Shown here: piece by piece, positions 1 to 7,660 of the stretch
Layout: every line of letters begins with the position of its first letter
Position numbering within the stretch: the stretch's first letter is position 1
Source of the DNA: Halomonas sp. TD01
GTDB lineage: Bacteria; Pseudomonadota; Gammaproteobacteria; Pseudomonadales; Halomonadaceae
Direction of reading: 5' to 3'
Length of the DNA stretch: 64,000 nt
Assembly: GCF_923868895.1 (NCBI RefSeq)
Contig: NZ_OV350343.1
Coordinates: 1,922,001-1,986,000, forward strand
Program-made: the position numbers and the translations under genes
The notes under the pieces: generated by a model
What the model was told of the DNA's origin: nothing
The model's input: the letters and a program-made list of their open reading frames with translations, nothing else
The model's database searches: none

Positions 1-1
1 C

Positions 2-916
2 GGCGCTGATGTGGTGGTGAATGCACAGCTTCCCATCACGGCTATGCAAGACAATGAGCAGGTGATTTCGCTGGCGCTGACGGGGCTTAAAGGCGGCCAC
101 TCGGGGATGGATATTGATAAGCCCCTGGGCAACGCGAATCGCTTGCTAGTCCGCGTTCTGTGGGCACTGGAAGCCTTTGATGCGCGGTTAATTAGCTACC
201 ATGGTGGCACGCTGCGTAATGCCATCCCCCGCGAGGCGTTTGCGCAAATTGCCCTGCCTGCTGATGAGGTTGACGCTGCGCTGGCGATGGTTGAAACGCT
301 TGCCCATACGCTGAAAGCCGAATTGGGCAGTGGCGATAGCAATATGGTGCTTAAAGCTGAGCGTGTGGAGCTGGTTGACGCTGAGCCTCTGACCCGAGAT
401 GGCAGTGCGATGCTGCTGGCTGCGCTGCATGCGGCACCCTGTGGGGTCGAACGCATGAGTGCTGATGTGCCGGGGGTAGTGGAAACCTCGAACAATTTGG
501 GCGTATTAAACGTGGAAAGCGGACGTTTCCATCTTTGTGCGTTGGTGCGCTCACTGCATGACAGTGCCACTGATGCGATGGCGGGACGCTTTCAGGCGTT
601 ATTTGGCCTGATGGGCGCCAGAGTGAAAGTGGAGAACGGCTACCCAGGTTGGGTTCCCAATCCGCAAAGCCCGTTGCTTGCTACCTTTAACGCCCGGCAT
701 GCCGCCTTAATGGGCCGTGAACCCGAGGTTAAAGTGATTCATGCAGGCCTTGAATGCGGCATCTTAGGTAGCAAATACCCGCATTTAGACATGATTTCGT
801 TTGGCCCGCTGATTCGTGGCGCGCATTCTCCAGACGAGCGAGTGGAAATTGAGTCGGTGGCCGAGTTCTGGGAGATGTTGCGCGACTTCATCGAAACGCT
901 GGCGAACTCTCGTTAG
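2..916 (+). CDS. pepD: Cytosolic aminoacyl-histidine dipeptidase PepD (5' end cut by window edge)
   Basis: C-terminal ~300 residues of a PepD/M20-type non-specific dipeptidase, a cytoplasmic metallopeptidase that splits Xaa-His and other dipeptides. The segment holds the typical lid and dimerisation part (GGHSGMDID near the start, with the conserved GGHSG) and the C-terminal metal-binding part (HAGLECGI and GPLIRGAHSPDERVEI, the usual PepD ending). The frame is open to the left edge, with Gly-Ala-Asp before the first GTG, so that GTG is internal and the true start lies outside the window. It is followed directly by a strong terminator, so it ends its transcription unit. Confidence 0.9.
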   Translation, partial: GADVVVNAQLPITAMQDNEQVISLALTGLKGGHSGMDIDKPLGNANRLLVRVLWALEAFDARLISYHGGTLRNAIPREAFAQIALPADEVDAALAMVETLAHTLKAELGSGDSNMVLKAERVELVDAEPLTRDGSAMLLAALHAAPCGVERMSADVPGVVETSNNLGVLNVESGRFHLCALVRSLHDSATDAMAGRFQALFGLMGARVKVENGYPGWVPNPQSPLLATFNARHAALMGREPEVKVIHAGLECGILGSKYPHLDMISFGPLIRGAHSPDERVEIESVAEFWEMLRDFIETLANSR

Positions 917-930
917 ACAAATCGCCATAA

Positions 931-962
931 AAAAAACGGCACCGCTATGGTGCCGTTTTTGA
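931..962 (+). terminator. Rho-independent terminator after pepD
   Basis: The stem AACGGCACC / GGTGCCGTT is flanked by six A residues on the left and five T on the right, so it can work in both directions. It sits between the convergent pepD and dps genes and probably serves both. Confidence 0.88.
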
Positions 963-998
963 TAGTGCTTACCTCAGATTAACGAGGTAAACATCGCG

Positions 999-1475
999 TT
1001 ATTTGCTCAGGTAAGCGTTGAGCATCCACACGGTTTTTTCCTGCTCGCGAATATAATCACCGGCTTGAGCAGCGGTGCCTTCATCGTCAGCATCCGATGC
1101 AATTGCCAGCAGTTCCCGCTGTAATTCGATCAGTGTTTGGTAACCTGTGAGTACGCCTTTCACGCAGGTTTGACCATCATGAACGTCTTTATCTTCCTCA
1201 ATACGCGAAATTTTCACATAATCGCTATACGCATGAATGGGCTTGTGGCCTAACGTCAAAATACGCTCCGCCACTTCGTCTACTTTGGTGAGCAAGTCTG
1301 TATAGAATTCTTCAAATTTCGCATGTAGCTCAAAGAAGTCGCTACCTCGGACATTCCAGTGGTAGCCACGAACGTTCATATAGAAGATCTGATAATTGGC
1401 CAGCAGGTGATTAAGTTTCTCAGCTAGTTGGCTTGCGCTACCTTCGTGTAAGCCAATGCTATTCGTATCACTCAT
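999..1475 (-). CDS. dps: Dps/ferritin-like DNA-binding protein from starved cells
   Basis: Mini-ferritin of the Dps family (158 residues from the chosen start). Such proteins form 12-mers that oxidise and store iron with peroxide and protect DNA. The ferroxidase ligands are visible with exact Dps spacing: His39 (YHWN), His51, Glu55, Asp66 and Glu70 (motif HxxFxxxYxxxxxxxDxxAER). The start MSDTN is chosen because GGAGGAG lies 7 bases upstream; an upstream GTG/ATG would put the Shine-Dalgarno inside the coding region. The N-terminal tail has no long Lys/Arg stretch, so direct DNA binding is uncertain. It is a single-gene unit, separated by 281 bases from glycerate kinase and by a shared terminator from pepD. 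Confidence 0.93.
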   Translation of the reverse strand: MSDTNSIGLHEGSASQLAEKLNHLLANYQIFYMNVRGYHWNVRGSDFFELHAKFEEFYTDLLTKVDEVAERILTLGHKPIHAYSDYVKISRIEEDKDVHDGQTCVKGVLTGYQTLIELQRELLAIASDADDEGTAAQAGDYIREQEKTVWMLNAYLSK

Positions 1476-1756
1476 ATAGTGCTCCTCCATGGTTGGAACC
1501 GCTCTGAAACAGTACGGCCATCAAATCGTTTGATTTAGCTTAAGTCGCTTAGCGAACGTTGCAAAACAAGTTTTCTGCATCGCTGCAATAGCGTCATAAC
1601 ATGACCTTGGCGGTGAGCTGGCGACGGCTGACTCATCGCTTACGCAACGAGTACAGCACTGATATGCCTCTGCGTGTGCGTCTAGTAAGAAAGATGTAGG
1701 CGACTATCCTGTTTTTCAAGGGGTGGCGTTTCGTCAAGAGCGGCTAGCTGTCCCGC

Positions 1757-2887
1757 TTACCGAGCTAGCCAAAGCCTTGCGATACTCTCACAGCGATCGG
1801 CGAGTAGCTCAGCGGTACGTGGTAGAGCGTCCTCAAGTGTCATCGGGCCATCGGCAAGGGCAAACGCTGCGGTAACGCCTTCTTCTAGACAGGCCTGCCA
1901 TCCATCACCCAGGCTGCCAGCCAGCACAATGACGGGCTTGCCGTAGCGTTTGGCCGCACGAGCAACGCCAATAGGCGTTTTACCCGAAAGGCTTTGACCA
2001 TCTAGGCGACCTTCTCCGGTAATTACTACGTCAACGTCAGGAAGCAGGTTGGGTAGCTTGGCCTGCTGCATAATCATCTCAATGCCCGGCGTAAGGGTTG
2101 CGTTAAGAAAGCTGCGAGCGGCAAATCCCATACCGCCCGCAGCTCCTGCGCCTGCTAATTCTCTTTCATCGCGCCCCAATGCCTGGGCGCTCTGCTCGGC
2201 AAAATGACCAATCGCTTGGTCAAGTGTGGCGACATCGTCAGGTGATGCTCCTTTTTGCGGGCCAAAGACTGCACTCGCCCCACGCGATCCTAGCAGTGGG
2301 TTATCGACATCCACGGCAGCTTCAACTTCTAAGCTGTCTAAACGTGGGTCGAGCGTGGAAAGGTCGAGCGTTGCAAGCTGTTGGAGCGCAGCACCACCGG
2401 GAGGAAGCGAGTCGCCGTTATGATCTAATAGTTTTACTCCCAGTGCTTGGAGCATCCCTGCCCCTGCATCATTGGTAGCGCTGCCACCTAAAAAAAGCAG
2501 TGCTTTCGTGGCACCAGCGTCCAGCGCTGCAAGAAATAATTCTCCGACACCGTAAGTGGTGGTATGCAGGGCATTACGCTGATCAGGGGTTAGGTGCTGC
2601 AACCCGCTGGCTTCTGCCAATTCGATAAACGCGGTACGCTGCTCGCTAAGCCAGCCCCAGGATGCTTGACGCGGCCGCCCCAGGGCATCTTGTACCGTTA
2701 GTTGACGGCGTTCGGCGTTGGTGGCTGCAATAAGCGCGTCCAAGCTGCCCTCGCCGCCATCCGCAAGCGGGCAAAGGTGAATTGTGGCGGTTGGCGCAGC
2801 ACGCTGAATACCATTGGCCATGGCGTTTGCCGCTTGTTCAGCACTCACAGCATCTTTAAAACTATCGGGGCAAAGCAGAACATTCAT
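1757..2887 (-). CDS. Glycerate 2-kinase (GarK/GlxK family)
   Basis: A 376-residue class I glycerate kinase that phosphorylates D-glycerate to 2-phosphoglycerate at the end of glyoxylate, glucarate or serine breakdown. Family signatures are the N-terminal PDSFKDAVSAEQAANAM, a glycine-rich GGSATNDAGAGML near residue 140, and ITGEGRLDGQSLSGK near residue 295. The length matches the family (about 375-385). The start ATG follows GAGAGG by 7 bases. Its neighbours (dps and a metal-export operon) do not suggest a pathway, so whether it is GarK-like or GlxK-like cannot be told from this window. Confidence 0.92.
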   Translation of the reverse strand: MNVLLCPDSFKDAVSAEQAANAMANGIQRAAPTATIHLCPLADGGEGSLDALIAATNAERRQLTVQDALGRPRQASWGWLSEQRTAFIELAEASGLQHLTPDQRNALHTTTYGVGELFLAALDAGATKALLFLGGSATNDAGAGMLQALGVKLLDHNGDSLPPGGAALQQLATLDLSTLDPRLDSLEVEAAVDVDNPLLGSRGASAVFGPQKGASPDDVATLDQAIGHFAEQSAQALGRDERELAGAGAAGGMGFAARSFLNATLTPGIEMIMQQAKLPNLLPDVDVVITGEGRLDGQSLSGKTPIGVARAAKRYGKPVIVLAGSLGDGWQACLEEGVTAAFALADGPMTLEDALPRTAELLADRCESIARLWLAR

Positions 2888-2924
2888 CGCACAACCTCTC
2901 TAAAGCGTTGTCACAGATTGTTGG

Positions 2925-2952
2925 GAATAGTTTTTTGAGAATAGTTTTTTTG
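2925..2952. repeat. Tandem 14-bp duplication with T-tracts
   Basis: GAATAGTTTTTTGA is followed directly by GAATAGTTTTTTTG (two units, period 14). It lies between glycerate kinase (minus) and the lipoprotein-metal operon (plus). It is T-rich on the plus strand and could be part of a promoter region or a duplicated regulator site. Confidence 0.75.
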
Positions 2953-3050
2953 GAGCAGTTCTTTGTCATTTATCTTAATGAATGGCTGCTGGCGAGCTTA
3001 GCGCGGCGATCGATGACACACCAGCCGTAACCGGGGCGAGAGGATCACTC

Positions 3051-3620
3051 ATGAAGGCAATACTACCGATTAGCATGACGTGCTTGTTAATACTGACAGG
3101 CTGCCAAGCAGTGCCAGAGCGCCTTCCTCAAGCGGAGCCTGCCCCTTCGGCAGCCTGCTACTTCTCCACCGGCCAGTCGGCACCGCCCCTAGAGGTGCTG
3201 ACACAGAGTATTGAAGTGTTGGAAGCCTGGGGCTTTCAACTTGATACGACTGACACCGGTTTGGGGCTGGTGACCGCTAGTCGGCAGCGTGATTTGATTG
3301 GCTACTATGACCCTTACGATAACGACTTTGGTTATGGGCGAAGCACGCGGGTATTTGGTGGCTTCGGTTTGGGGAGTGGTGGTTCCAGCATTGGCTTGGG
3401 AGTTGGTAGAGGATTTGGCGGTGGTTTTCGCCACCAACCTGTCGAGGTAGAGCGGGTGTCGCTACTGGCACGTGATGGCCATATTCGGCTTTCTCGAGAT
3501 ATTCGCCGCTTTGACCACTTAGGGGATCTGCGTGAATCTTACAGCGCTAGCAATGATGATTTTTGTCAACGCTTCCAAACGGCATTTAAGCAAGTGGCTG
3601 CTACCCCGAGGGCGTCATGA
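3051..3620 (+). CDS. Putative outer-membrane lipoprotein, glycine-rich middle
   Basis: Unrecognised lipoprotein of 189 residues. The start ATG at 3051 is preferred because GAGAGGA lies upstream and a type II signal peptide follows at once (hydrophobic stretch, then lipobox LTGC with the Cys near residue 18). The mature protein has a glycine-rich stretch around residues 95-125 (YGRSTRVFGGFGLGSG and onward) of the kind seen in envelope proteins, then a compact C-terminal part. The stop overlaps the start of the next lipoprotein gene (ATGA), so the two are translationally coupled, and the unit continues into DUF1007 and NicO genes. A role in metal handling is inferred from that context only. Confidence 0.7.
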   Translation: MKAILPISMTCLLILTGCQAVPERLPQAEPAPSAACYFSTGQSAPPLEVLTQSIEVLEAWGFQLDTTDTGLGLVTASRQRDLIGYYDPYDNDFGYGRSTRVFGGFGLGSGGSSIGLGVGRGFGGGFRHQPVEVERVSLLARDGHIRLSRDIRRFDHLGDLRESYSASNDDFCQRFQTAFKQVAATPRAS

Positions 3621-3991
3621 AATCACTACGTAAGCGTTTTTTAACGGCCACCGCAGTACTTGTGATTATTACGCTGGCAGGCTGTGCCACTACGCAGCCG
3701 CTAGAGCCGCGAGAACTGCGTTACAACGCTTCCCCTGAGCAAACGTTCCGCGAAGCCATTGAGTTAATGATGGAGCAAGGCTATGTCGTGCGGCACGCTG
3801 ATTTAGCCCTAGGGCGAGCAGAAGCAACGTTAGCCCGTTGGCCAGAGTATCGCTTGCAACTGCAGGTAAGTGAGGTGCCTGGTGGCAGCCGTGTCAGCCT
3901 ATCGGCTCTGCGTGGTAATCAGCCACTGCCACCGTATGTATTAGATCCCTGGCTGGTTGAGCTGCAATATAAATTAGGAGAATTACCGTGA
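3617..3991 (+). CDS. Small putative lipoprotein
   Basis: A 124-residue protein with a clear type II signal peptide: Lys/Arg N-terminus, hydrophobic core and lipobox LAGC, with the Cys near residue 23. The remainder looks like a small alpha/beta domain (SPEQTFREAIELMMEQGY). I do not recognise a family. It resembles its upstream neighbour in plan, since both pair a helix such as EVLEAWGF or EAIELMMEQGY with strands, so the two may be diverged copies. Start and stop codons overlap those of both neighbouring genes (ATGA at 3617; GTGA at 3988). Confidence 0.7.
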   Translation: MKSLRKRFLTATAVLVIITLAGCATTQPLEPRELRYNASPEQTFREAIELMMEQGYVVRHADLALGRAEATLARWPEYRLQLQVSEVPGGSRVSLSALRGNQPLPPYVLDPWLVELQYKLGELP

Positions 3992-4683
3992 TAGGCGTAT
4001 TACCTCCGCTTGGTAGCTTACTGAATAAATTTCGCGGTTACTGGGTAGTGCTGGCAATAGGCGTTTGTGGCACGTTAACCAGCAGCCCAGTGATGGCTCA
4101 CCCACATGGCTGGATCGATCTCAGTGTGCGGGTGATAACGGATGACGACGGGGTAGCCACAGGGCTGCATCAAACGTGGCGAATGGATCCTTTTTACAGC
4201 TTGGTGGTGTTTGAAGAGTTGCAGCAGATTCAAGGCAGTAATCTGCAAGAAGGTCTTGATCAGTTAGGCAGTGACATCCGTGATAACCTGTCGCAGCAGC
4301 ACTACTTTACTGAGGTGCGTGTGAACGGTGAACCGCAAGCGCTGGGAGAGGTGTCTGAATACACTGCGTTGGAGCGTGACGGCCGTTTAACATTTATGTT
4401 TATTCTACCGTTGGCATCACCTCAGCCATTGGCTGGGCGAATGCTGGAGTATCAGGTCTTTGACCCAACTTACTATATTGAAGTGGTGCACGAAGAAGAG
4501 GACGGAGCACCCTCTGAGCAGGCGCTGATTCTCAATGGTGAGCCCGACTGCCGTTTAAGCGTGTTGCCTGCTGATCCCGATCCGGAACTCGTTATGCAAG
4601 CCGCGCTGCTGGACGTGGATGAAACGGGCGAACCAGGGTTTGGCCGCCATTTTGCTGAAACGGGGCGGGTTAAATGCGACTAG
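3988..4683 (+). CDS. DUF1007 family periplasmic protein (NicO partner)
   Basis: A 231-residue exported protein. A hydrophobic segment at residues 19-36 ends in VMA, followed by the mature N-terminus HPHGWIDL, which is typical of DUF1007. That family is usually encoded directly before NicO-type Ni/Co transporters and is thought to be a periplasmic accessory or binding subunit; the His-rich mature N-terminus could bind metal. The start is GTG, overlapping the stop of the previous lipoprotein, so it is the third gene in a tightly coupled unit. The NicO gene follows after 59 bases with its own Shine-Dalgarno. The metal specificity cannot be read from the sequence. Confidence 0.83.
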   Translation: MIGVLPPLGSLLNKFRGYWVVLAIGVCGTLTSSPVMAHPHGWIDLSVRVITDDDGVATGLHQTWRMDPFYSLVVFEELQQIQGSNLQEGLDQLGSDIRDNLSQQHYFTEVRVNGEPQALGEVSEYTALERDGRLTFMFILPLASPQPLAGRMLEYQVFDPTYYIEVVHEEEDGAPSEQALILNGEPDCRLSVLPADPDPELVMQAALLDVDETGEPGFGRHFAETGRVKCD

Positions 4684-4742
4684 CGGAAAACCTGGAAGGT
4701 CGTGTATAAAGTGTTACTTTATAACTTTTTGGTGGAGGGGCA

Positions 4743-5747
4743 ATGCCTTTAACGCGGCAACAACTGTTATGGGGAGCGCTTACCGTGTTCGGGGCGCTGC
4801 TGTTGGTCGTTATCGTACAGGCTAATTTGCAGGGAGTGAGCTTTCAGTTGCTGGCTTGGCAACGTGATTTACATCGCACCCTAACGCTTGCTATCACCGA
4901 GCTCTCCCGCACGCCTTCTACCAACACTTGGCTAACGTTACTAGGGGTAAGCTTTGCTTATGGCGTTTTTCATGCCGCGGGGCCTGGGCATGGCAAAGCG
5001 GTACTAGCGACGTATTTGGCATCCCACGGCGGTGCTACCCGCCGCGCGCTGGGGCTCTCTTTTGCTGCATCCCTGCTACAGGGGGTAACGGCCATTGCCA
5101 TGGTAGCAGTACTCGTTCATGGTCTTGGCTGGCTGACCCGCCAAGCAATGGGTAGCGTGGTGTGGGTAGAGCAAGCCAGCTTTATGTTAGTGGCGCTGTT
5201 AGGTGGTTGGTTATGCTGGCGGGCGATAAAACAATTGCGCCAAGCTTACTCAGCCCACGCCAGTGATGCTGTTGATCACAGCCACAGCCACAGCCACAGC
5301 CACAGCCATGACCATTCCCACTGCTGCGGTGGCGCTCATCATATCGAGCCTCAACAGGCGCTCGACTGGCGCACAGCGTTGATGACCGTCGGCGCTATCG
5401 GTATGCGTCCATGCACGGGGGCAGTACTTATGTTGGGGGCTGCTAGCCTGCTGGGGCAGTTTTACGTCGGTGTCGCTTCGGTGCTCGCCATGTCGCTTGG
5501 TACCGGTATTACCGTTTCTGTGCTGGCGCTAGCAAGCATAGTGGCTCGCGGTTGGGCTACTAAGCGGTTACAGCGACAGAGCAGCCGACAGATGGTCGAA
5601 AAAGCGGCTGGGTGGGCGGCGCTTGCGGGCGGTGCTCTCATAGTTGCGTTAGGCGTATCGCTTTCCCTGGCTGGCGCCGCCCAGCCAGCCAGCGGTCCAT
5701 TACTCAACGAGCCACCATCAAGGCAGGGCTCTTTGCTGGGGAAGTAA
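4743..5747 (+). CDS. NicO/RcnA-family nickel-cobalt (or other metal) exporter with His-rich loop
   Basis: A 334-residue inner-membrane protein of the NicO family. It shows the family motif HAAGPGHGKAVLATYL near residue 80 and GMRPCTGAVLML near residue 220, with about six to seven membrane segments. Between them a cytoplasmic or periplasmic loop near residues 180-200 alternates His and Ser and then has CCGGAHH, a likely metal-binding stretch. The start ATG lies behind GGAGGGG. It is the last gene of the lipoprotein-DUF1007-NicO unit. Its stop is one base from that of the convergent HIT gene, with no terminator between them. RcnA-type members export Ni/Co; zinc is also possible. Confidence 0.87.
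   Translation: MPLTRQQLLWGALTVFGALLLVVIVQANLQGVSFQLLAWQRDLHRTLTLAITELSRTPSTNTWLTLLGVSFAYGVFHAAGPGHGKAVLATYLASHGGATRRALGLSFAASLLQGVTAIAMVAVLVHGLGWLTRQAMGSVVWVEQASFMLVALLGGWLCWRAIKQLRQAYSAHASDAVDHSHSHSHSHSHDHSHCCGGAHHIEPQQALDWRTALMTVGAIGMRPCTGAVLMLGAASLLGQFYVGVASVLAMSLGTGITVSVLALASIVARGWATKRLQRQSSRQMVEKAAGWAALAGGALIVALGVSLSLAGAAQPASGPLLNEPPSRQGSLLGK
5277..5306. repeat. In-frame (CACAGC)5 microsatellite coding for His-Ser repeats
   Basis: Five perfect copies of the hexamer CACAGC lie inside the NicO exporter gene and code for (His-Ser)5. Gain or loss of units would keep the frame and change only the length of the metal-binding loop. Confidence 0.9.
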
Positions 5748-5748
5748 G

Positions 5749-6168
5749 TTAAGTCTTTAAACCTTCAATTTGGGCAAGCAACTGCTCGCGGCGACTGCCC
5801 TGTAGGGCTAGCTCATAGGGCTCTGGACTGCCGCTTCCCCATACCGGCGCTGGCCAGCTGGCATCATTTTTATAGCGCACCACCAAATGAATATGCAATT
5901 GGCTGACGACATTACCTAAGGTGGCAATGTTGAGCTTATCACCGTGGAATGTCTCCTTCATCGCTGCCCCTAACGCTACCGTTTCACGCCATAGCTGGGC
6001 TTGATCATCCTGGCTCAGTTCAAAAACTTCGCTAACTGAGTCACGCTTGGGAACCAGAATTACCCAAGGATAGCGCGCATCGTTCATTAGCAGCGCGCGA
6101 CACAGAGTAAGGTCAGCGAGCGGCAAGGTATCCGCTTCTAGCCGTGGGTCAAGTTCAAACGTTTTCAA
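5749..6168 (-). CDS. HIT-domain nucleotide hydrolase
   Basis: A 139-residue HIT-superfamily protein. The signature near residues 90-98 reads QLHIHLVVR: the last two His of the HxHxH triad are present, including the catalytic one, while the first is Gln. From memory this variant is common in this bacterial subfamily. HIT proteins hydrolyse or transfer nucleotides, for example AMP-lysine or diadenosine compounds; the substrate is unknown here. The N-terminal part has the usual alpha/beta HIT fold (YPWVILVPKR). It is a stand-alone gene, convergent with the NicO exporter. Confidence 0.88.
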   Translation of the reverse strand: MKTFELDPRLEADTLPLADLTLCRALLMNDARYPWVILVPKRDSVSEVFELSQDDQAQLWRETVALGAAMKETFHGDKLNIATLGNVVSQLHIHLVVRYKNDASWPAPVWGSGSPEPYELALQGSRREQLLAQIEGLKT

Positions 6169-6357
6169 ATCAGTACTCCTTTACATAATGAAATCATCAT
6201 AGCAGCTGCTGATTCGCCTTGCTCCTTACCAAGGGCCCGGTAAGTAGAGATCAAAACAGGCGTAATTATTAAAACCTGTTACGCTGAAAGTACTCCTATA
6301 CGGAAAGGCTTCCGTGGGAGCTTCCCGGCTTTGAATAACTTGTTAAGGAGAACAGCG

Positions 6358-6489
6358 ATGAAAAAGCTATTGGCTGCCAGCTTTATTTTACTGATGACTG
6401 CGGGTGCTTTAGCGGGCTGCAATACGATTTCTGGTGCAGGACAAGACGTCCAAGAGGGAGGAAAAGCTGTTCAGGACGCAGCGAGTTAA
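6358..6489 (+). CDS. Entericidin A/B-type small lipoprotein
   Basis: A 43-residue protein starting MKKLLAASFILLMTAGA with lipobox LAGC and a short mature part CNTISGAGQDVQEGGKAVQD, the classic entericidin pattern (CNTxxGxGxDxxxxGxxxxxAA). Entericidins are tiny cell-envelope lipoproteins linked to stress or programmed lysis in E. coli; in many proteobacteria they occur singly. AAGGAG lies 7 bases before the ATG. The gene sits 107 bases before the I78-type protein on the same strand. In front of it the leader holds a small hairpin, CGGAA/TTCCG, at 6301-6314. Confidence 0.88.
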   Translation: MKKLLAASFILLMTAGALAGCNTISGAGQDVQEGGKAVQDAAS

Positions 6490-6595
6490 CATTATTTATA
6501 ACGGATGTTTCTTGGCGTGAATGAGCGGGTTAGGCATAGTTGTCTAGCCCGCTTTGCATTCTGGGTAGTTATTAGCCAAACAAGGAAGAATCATA

Positions 6596-6964
6596 ATGAA
6601 TCATCCATTACGCTGCGCGAAGAAAAAACTGGGCAGTCTCACTGTATTATTCGCATCAGTAGTTCCAGTGTCGGCCTTGTTAGTGGCATGTGCTGGCTCA
6701 CCCGATGATGTCTCAGCTCCAGTGCCGCCTACCGTAGGCCAGTCTTCTAGCGTGACGAACACCACCTGTAGTGCTGAAGCAGTGCAGTACGCTATTGGCG
6801 CTCCCTTTGATGAAACCAATGTGCCCACATTGCAAAGTGAGAGTGGTGCTCAGCAGGTGCGTGTGCTCAGGCCTAACAGCGCCGCGACCATGGATTACCG
6901 GGAAGATCGCCTAAATATTCTTTTAGAAAGTAATGACATGATTGAAGCGCTGCGCTGCGGCTAG
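6596..6964 (+). CDS. I78-family peptidase-inhibitor-like exported protein
   Basis: A 122-residue protein with an N-terminal signal sequence and a lipobox-like LVAC near residue 32. It ends in a C-terminal domain of about 65 residues matching the I78 inhibitor pattern: a first Cys, then GAPFDETNVP, then RVLRPNSAATMDYREDRLNI and a final ALRCG. I78 proteins inhibit serine proteases and may protect the envelope. The start follows AAGGAAG. The stop codon overlaps the stop of the convergent LysE gene, so the two transcripts are complementary at their ends. The lipid anchor is inferred from the CAGS site. Confidence 0.82.
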   Translation: MNHPLRCAKKKLGSLTVLFASVVPVSALLVACAGSPDDVSAPVPPTVGQSSSVTNTTCSAEAVQYAIGAPFDETNVPTLQSESGAQQVRVLRPNSAATMDYREDRLNILLESNDMIEALRCG

Positions 6965-7566
6965 CGTAAGATCAGCACCACACAGGCGGCCGTTAACAGC
7001 CCCATGGTGATATTAAATAGCCGCCAGGCTTTATCACTTTTGATCCACTGTCCAATAGCGCTGCCAAACGCTGCCCACAGGGCAATGCACGGCAGCGCGA
7101 CCAATTCCGCGAAACCCGCTAACACCAATGCGTTTACCACTGGCTGGCCATTTTCGGGAAGAAACCCTGCCATCAACGCCAGCCCCATTACCCACGCTTT
7201 GGGGTTGGCAAATTGAAACATTGCGGCTTGGAAAAAGGTTAATGGCACCCCGTGCTGAGTCCCTTTGAGGTTTGGCGGCGGTGCAGTGGCTATTTTCCAG
7301 GCTAAATACAGCAAATAGGCGCTACCTACCCAGCGAAGTGTTGTCTGCACCATGGGAAAGCGTTCAAACAAAACGCCAAGCCCTAGTGCGATACCGGAAA
7401 ATAGCAGAAAACAGCCGCCTAAAATTCCCCACATATGAGGCATTGTTCTCCGAAAACCAAAATTCGCCCCTGAGGCAGTCAGCATAATGTTGTTCGGCCC
7501 AGGAGTAAGCGTCATCGACATCATGTAAAGCGCTGCAGGGCCAAGTAGTAGCCATTCGTTGTTCAT
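6961..7566 (-). CDS. LysE/RhtB-family amino-acid exporter
   Basis: A 201-residue inner-membrane exporter of the LysE superfamily with about six membrane segments and the family N-terminus PAALYMMSMTLTPGPNNIML (the TPGPNN motif). Members export amino acids such as threonine, homoserine, lysine or cysteine. ATG at 7566 is preferred over an upstream TTG because the latter would overlap a perfect palindrome that looks like an operator. It is transcribed divergently from a MocR-type regulator, a common arrangement in which the regulator controls the exporter in response to an amino acid or PLP. Confidence 0.87.
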   Translation of the reverse strand: MNNEWLLLGPAALYMMSMTLTPGPNNIMLTASGANFGFRRTMPHMWGILGGCFLLFSGIALGLGVLFERFPMVQTTLRWVGSAYLLYLAWKIATAPPPNLKGTQHGVPLTFFQAAMFQFANPKAWVMGLALMAGFLPENGQPVVNALVLAGFAELVALPCIALWAAFGSAIGQWIKSDKAWRLFNITMGLLTAACVVLILR

Positions 7567-7567
7567 T

Positions 7568-7581
7568 TTGTATCCATACAA
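7568..7581. promoter_or_regulatory. Perfect palindrome between LysE and MocR genes, candidate operator
   Basis: TTGTATCCATACAA has arms TTGTAT and ATACAA around CC. It lies right before the exporter start and 80 bases before the MocR regulator. The GT...AC half-site character fits GntR-type DNA-binding domains, so it may be the regulator's site. Confidence 0.55.
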
Positions 7582-7660
7582 TTTTTCGGTTAGGTTGTCT
7601 TTTAGTCACTTTTTTAAGCATAATGGCGGTTAAATCTACGTCAAAGGTTTTATTGTCACC

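Noticed and set aside
1476-1756. Small gene or RNA between dps and glycerate kinase
   Set aside because: Only a minor palindrome (ATCAAA-TCG-TTTGAT near 1520) and no frame with a ribosome-binding site.
2888-3050. Metal or cobalamin riboswitch in front of the NicO operon
   Set aside because: I could not find the conserved core of a cobalamin or NiCo riboswitch; the leader is short.
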